From Mycobacterium sp. E2733 (GTDB lineage Bacteria; Actinomycetota; Actinomycetes; Mycobacteriales; Mycobacteriaceae): DNA of 64,000 nt. Positions 60,590-64,000 of the stretch are shown here, in pieces. Under the pieces are notes generated by a model that was given only the letters and a program-made list of their open reading frames with translations, did no database searches and was not told the DNA's origin. The stretch's first letter is position 1. Every line of letters begins with the position of its first letter. The translations under genes and the position numbers were made by a program. The stretch covers positions 62,001-126,000 of the forward strand of contig NZ_LZJZ01000122.1 in NCBI RefSeq assembly GCF_001667585.1, written 5' to 3'.

Positions 60590-61705
60590 ATGCGAGTCGG
60601 CGTACCGACCGAGATCAAGGCCAACGAGTTCAGGGTGGCCATCACGGCGGCCGGCGTCGCCGAACTGACCCGTCGCGGCCACGAGGTGCTCGTCCAGGCC
60701 GGCGCCGGGGAAGGGTCGTCCATCCCCGACGAGGAGTTCAAGGCGGCGGGCGGCCAACTGGCCGACTCCGCCGAACAGGTGTGGGCCGACGCCGACCTGC
60801 TGCTCAAGGTGAAGGAACCGATTCCGGCCGAATATGGCCTCCTGCGGCAGCATCAGGTGCTGTTCACCTATCTGCACCTGGCCGCCTCCCGATCCTGCAC
60901 CGATGCGCTATTGGCTTCCCGCACAACGTCAATCGCCTATGAGACCGTGCAGGCCGCGGACGGCAGCCTTCCGTTGCTGGCGCCGATGAGCGAGGTCGCC
61001 GGTCGGCTCTCGGCGCAGGTCGGCTCCTACCATCTGATGAGGTCCCACGGCGGGCGCGGCGTGCTGATGGGCGGGGTCCCGGGCGTCAAACCCGCAGACG
61101 TCGTGGTGATCGGCGCCGGTACGGCCGGTTACAACGCCGCCCGGGTCGCCAATGGCATGGGCGCGAACGTGACGGTGCTCGACCTCAACATCGGCAAGCT
61201 GCGGCTGCTTGACGCGGAGTTCGGCGGACAGGTCCGAACCCGCTACTCGTCGGCGTACGAGCTGGAGGGCACGGTCACGCGGGCCGACCTGCTGATCGGG
61301 GCGGTCCTGCTACCGGGCGCCAAGGCGCCGAAACTGGTCTCCAATTCCCTTGTCGCGCAAATGAAGCCGGGTGCGGTGCTGGTAGACATCTCCATCGACC
61401 AGGGCGGCTGCTTCGCGGATTCCCGGCCGACCACGCACGATGACCCGACCTTCGCCGTGCACGACACACAGTTCTACTGCGTGGCGAACATGCCCAGCGC
61501 GGTGCCCAAGACGTCGACCGTGGCATTGACCAACGCGACCATGCCGTACGTGCTCGAACTGGCCGACCGTGGCTGGCAGACCGCGTGCCGGTCGGATTTC
61601 GCTCTGGCCAAAGGACTTTCGACGCACAACGGCGGGCTGCTCTCCGAACGGGTCGCCACCGACCTGGGTCTGCCGTTCACCGATCCGGCGAGCATTCTCG
61701 CCTAG
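60590..61705 (+). CDS. ald: L-alanine dehydrogenase
   Basis: A 371-residue NAD-dependent enzyme interconverting alanine and pyruvate plus ammonia, induced in hypoxia and with alanine. Substrate residues Lys75 (LLKVKEPIPAEY) and His96 (LFTYLHLAAS) and the NAD motif VVVIGAGTAGYNAA are present. The ATG at 60590 follows GACAAGGGGCAGCC. Length equals M. tuberculosis Ald (40 kDa antigen). Its 3' end overlaps the convergent nitronate monooxygenase at a CTAG. Confidence 0.97.
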   Translation: MRVGVPTEIKANEFRVAITAAGVAELTRRGHEVLVQAGAGEGSSIPDEEFKAAGGQLADSAEQVWADADLLLKVKEPIPAEYGLLRQHQVLFTYLHLAASRSCTDALLASRTTSIAYETVQAADGSLPLLAPMSEVAGRLSAQVGSYHLMRSHGGRGVLMGGVPGVKPADVVVIGAGTAGYNAARVANGMGANVTVLDLNIGKLRLLDAEFGGQVRTRYSSAYELEGTVTRADLLIGAVLLPGAKAPKLVSNSLVAQMKPGAVLVDISIDQGGCFADSRPTTHDDPTFAVHDTQFYCVANMPSAVPKTSTVALTNATMPYVLELADRGWQTACRSDFALAKGLSTHNGGLLSERVATDLGLPFTDPASILA

Positions 61706-62727
61706 TCGGCTTCCACGAGGCTGGCGATGATGTCGGCCGCCGGTCCCGGTTTGGCCTCCTTGAACGACGTTCCCGCCCACAGCGGTATGCCGTTCGGGTC
61801 CTCCATGGCGGCCGCCGCCTCGCGGATCGGGGTGGTCATCTGGTTGACCTCCGGGTAGCCCAGCGGCGCCACATTGTCGAGCAGGCGGGTGAAATTGTTC
61901 TCCAGGCCGCGCGCATAGCGGCCCGAAAAAGCGCGCGTGACAACCGTGGTGCCGAAGACCGGATTCTTCAGGGCGGTGCGGTGCGCGGTACTGGTTCCCG
62001 CTTCGTCGCTGAGCAGCAGCGCGGTGCCGATTTGGGCGGCCACCGCGCCGCGATGGAGAACGGCGGCGACGTCCCTGGCGGTGCCCAGCCCACCCGCCGC
62101 TACGACCGGCACGTCATGCGCGTGGCGGATGCGATCGATCAGGTGGTGCAGCGATTCGTTACCGGGCTCCATGTCGGGCGCGAACGTGCCCCGGTGCCCG
62201 CCCGCGTCCGGCCCCTGGACGATCAGGCTGTCCGCGCCGGCGGCGACGGCCACCCCGGCCTCGTACGCCGACGTGACCGTGACCATGACCAGCAGTCCCA
62301 GCGCCCCCAGCCGGCGGATGACGTCGGGCGGCGGGACACCGAAGGTGAACGACACCAGCTCGGGCCGCACGTCGGCGACCACCTCGAGCTTGCGCTCCCA
62401 GTCGTCGTCGTCCCCGTAACGCGGATGGCCGACCTCGACCTGGTAGTACTCGGCGATCTCCTCGAGTTCTTCGGCGTAGTAATCCAGCGCCATCCAGTCG
62501 GCGACGCTGGGTTGCGGAACGAAAAGGTTGACGCCCAGCGGGCCGGTGGTGGCCGCGCGCGCGGCGGCGATGTCCTCGGCGAAGCGGTCCGCACTCCGGT
62601 GGCCGCCCGGGACGAAGCCGAGCCCACCCGCGTTGGACACCGCCGCGGCCAGTTCGGGCGTGCCCGGTCCGCCGGCCATCGGCGCACCGACGATGGGCAC
62701 CATGATGTCCCAAAAGCCCAGTACCAC
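61702..62727 (-). CDS. nitronate monooxygenase family protein (Rv2781c-like)
   Basis: A 341-residue FMN TIM-barrel protein of the nitronate monooxygenase (2-nitropropane dioxygenase) family. N-terminus PIVGAPMAGGPGTPELAAAV, catalytic-type His in QGPDAGGHRGTF, and flavin-phosphate loops VAAGGLGTARDVAAVLHRGA and QIGTALLLSDEAG. Such enzymes detoxify propionate 3-nitronate, though some relatives have other roles. It starts 4 bp downstream of the pepR stop, probably one transcript. Confidence 0.88.
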   Translation of the reverse strand: MVLGFWDIMVPIVGAPMAGGPGTPELAAAVSNAGGLGFVPGGHRSADRFAEDIAAARAATTGPLGVNLFVPQPSVADWMALDYYAEELEEIAEYYQVEVGHPRYGDDDDWERKLEVVADVRPELVSFTFGVPPPDVIRRLGALGLLVMVTVTSAYEAGVAVAAGADSLIVQGPDAGGHRGTFAPDMEPGNESLHHLIDRIRHAHDVPVVAAGGLGTARDVAAVLHRGAVAAQIGTALLLSDEAGTSTAHRTALKNPVFGTTVVTRAFSGRYARGLENNFTRLLDNVAPLGYPEVNQMTTPIREAAAAMEDPNGIPLWAGTSFKEAKPGPAADIIASLVEAD

Positions 62728-62731
62728 GGGC

Positions 62732-64000
62732 TTAATTTACCATCGCCCGAAGTTGTTGGGGCAGTGACCGTTTGGAGGCATACGGCCCCAGGACGGCGGC
62801 GCCGTAGGGCTGGCACAACAGCCGGTGGGCAACCGCGTTGACCTCCTCGACGGTCACTTGGTCGATCTGCCGAAGCGTGTGCTCGATGCTGCGGTGGTGG
62901 CCGTAGTTGAGCTCGTTGCGGCCCAGCCGGCTCATCCGGGAGCTGGAGTCCTCCAGGCCGAGGACGAGCCCGCCGCGCAACGACCCCTTGGCGATGCGGC
63001 ACTCGGCATCGGTGATGCCGTCGCGGGCCACCGACTCGAGGACCTCGTTGGTCACCTGCATCACCTCGGCGAACCGCTCGGGCTGGCAGGCGGCATAGAC
63101 GGACAGCGCGCCGCTGTCGGCGAAGATGTCCACCGTCGAGTAGACCGAGTAGGCCAGCCCCCGCAGTTCGCGAACCTCTTGGAACAGGCGGGAACTCAGC
63201 CCGCCGCCCAGCGCGCTGTGCAGCACCGACAGCGCCCAGCGATGCCGCCAGCCACGTCCCGGGGTGCGCACGCCCAGCGAGACGTGGGTCTGCTCGGCGT
63301 CGCGATTGCCCAACATCAAACCGGGTCGTCCGGTCACCCGTCCGGCGCCCTTGCGCGGGGCGATCGGCCGGCGCCCGCGTACCAGGTGCGGCCCGAAGTG
63401 TTCTCGCACCAGCGCGACCACCTCGTCGTGGTCGACATTGCCGGCCACCGCGACCACCATGCGTTCCGGCGTGTAGCGCCGGACATGAAAGGAGTGCAGT
63501 TGGGTCCGGGTCATCGACGACACCGAGTGCGCGGTGCCGATCACCGGCCGGCCCACCGGGTGGTCACCGAACATCGCCCCTAGAAACATGTCTCCCAGCG
63601 CGTCCTCGGGGTCGTCGTCACGCATCGCGATCTCTTCGAGCACCACGTCGCGTTCCAGCTCGACGTCTTCGGTGGCGCAGCGGCCGTTGAGCACAACATC
63701 GGCCACCAGGTCGACGGCCAGCTCCAGGTCGCTGTCCAGCACATGCGCGTAGTAGCAGGTGTGCTCCTTGGCGGTGAAGGCGTTCAGCTCGCCACCGACC
63801 GCGTCCATCGCCTGCGCGATGTCCACGGCGCTGCGGGTGGGCGTCGACTTGAACAGCAGATGCTCGAGGAAGTGCGCCGCCCCCGCCACGGTGGCGCCCT
63901 CGTCGCGCGATCCGACGCCGACCCAGACCCCGACGGACGCCGAACGCACCGACGGCAGGTACTCGGTGACTACCCGCAGACCACCCGGAAGCGTGCTGCG
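62732..64000 (-). CDS. pepR: M16-family zinc protease PepR, 5' end outside window
   Basis: The visible 422 codons end at 62732 and run off the right edge; the frame is open to position 64000, where it reads RSTLPGGLRVVTEYLPSV. The inverted zinc motif HxxEH is present as HFLEHLLFK. The second M16 half contains GLGGGLSSRLFQEVRELRGLAYSVYS-type sequence (described in parts: SALGGGLSSRLFQEVRELRG, LAYSVYSTVD). The internal GTG at 63949 is not the true start. In mycobacteria pepR follows the polynucleotide phosphorylase gene gpsI. Confidence 0.93.
   Translation of the reverse strand, partial: RSTLPGGLRVVTEYLPSVRSASVGVWVGVGSRDEGATVAGAAHFLEHLLFKSTPTRSAVDIAQAMDAVGGELNAFTAKEHTCYYAHVLDSDLELAVDLVADVVLNGRCATEDVELERDVVLEEIAMRDDDPEDALGDMFLGAMFGDHPVGRPVIGTAHSVSSMTRTQLHSFHVRRYTPERMVVAVAGNVDHDEVVALVREHFGPHLVRGRRPIAPRKGAGRVTGRPGLMLGNRDAEQTHVSLGVRTPGRGWRHRWALSVLHSALGGGLSSRLFQEVRELRGLAYSVYSTVDIFADSGALSVYAACQPERFAEVMQVTNEVLESVARDGITDAECRIAKGSLRGGLVLGLEDSSSRMSRLGRNELNYGHHRSIEHTLRQIDQVTVEEVNAVAHRLLCQPYGAAVLGPYASKRSLPQQLRAMVN

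Overview
This window is a high-GC mycobacterial chromosome segment. Gene order follows the Mycobacterium tuberculosis block from Rv2714 to pepR (Rv2782c): nrdR, chiZ, lexA, fadE20, hflX, dapF, miaA, miaB, recX, recA, pspM, pspA, clgR, pgsA3, argA, ftsK, rnj, dapA, thyX, hsdS, hsdM, dfrA, thyA, dapB, ald, pepR. Several features point to a non-tuberculosis species, probably of the M. avium complex or a close relative. recA has no intein, the PE_PGRS gene and pspN expected beside the psp operon are absent, and there is a single-chain long-chain acyl-CoA carboxylase of the type described from M. avium subsp. paratuberculosis. Placement is by recalled homology only; no search was run.

Layout. 0-7 kb: end of a PAC2-family gene, an alpha/beta hydrolase, a PhzF-like protein, nitrobindin, nrdR, and the divergent SOS pair chiZ/lexA, then a secreted LGFP-repeat membrane protein. 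7-14 kb: a gene-free gap, fadE20, and the chain Rv2729c-like/Rv2728c-like/miaA/dapF/hflX. 14-19.4 kb: a DUF349 protein, then miaB with its membrane partner and recA-recX. 19.4-21 kb: an accessory block absent from M. tuberculosis, in which a cobalamin riboswitch precedes a [2Fe-2S] FhuF-like protein and a flavodoxin-type reductase. 21-30.5 kb: small proteins, a glycosyltransferase, ephG, the clgR-pspA-pspM stress operon behind a SigE-type promoter, pgsA3, argA, ftsK and an ABM/mycofactocin-type SDR pair. 31-41 kb: a long minus-strand run, thyA-dfrA-DivIVA-like-ycaQ-like-hsdM-hsdS-thyX-dapA-rnj, combining thymidylate and folate synthesis, DNA methylation, lysine synthesis and RNase J.

41-52 kb is lipid metabolism: two acyl-CoA dehydrogenases with an SDR, the carboxylase fused with biotin carrier, an acyl-CoA synthetase and a thioesterase. 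They abut or overlap by 4 bp within each cluster. A small secreted Cys/Gly-repeat protein lies between them. 52-64 kb: a flavodoxin-like protein, a membrane protein and dapB; an SOS-box-driven HNH (13E12-type) gene; a Rieske oxygenase with a DapB-like oxidoreductase and a divergent TetR; a Baeyer-Villiger-type monooxygenase and SRPBCC protein; ald, a nitronate monooxygenase and pepR, which runs off the window.

The DNA-damage response is the regulatory theme most visible in the sequence. There are LexA boxes at lexA, at recA and at the 13E12-type gene, a degenerate one at chiZ, and a LexA-independent PafBC-type promoter at recA. No tRNA, rRNA, CRISPR array or transposase was seen. The most novel-looking element is the riboswitch-controlled redox pair next to recA.
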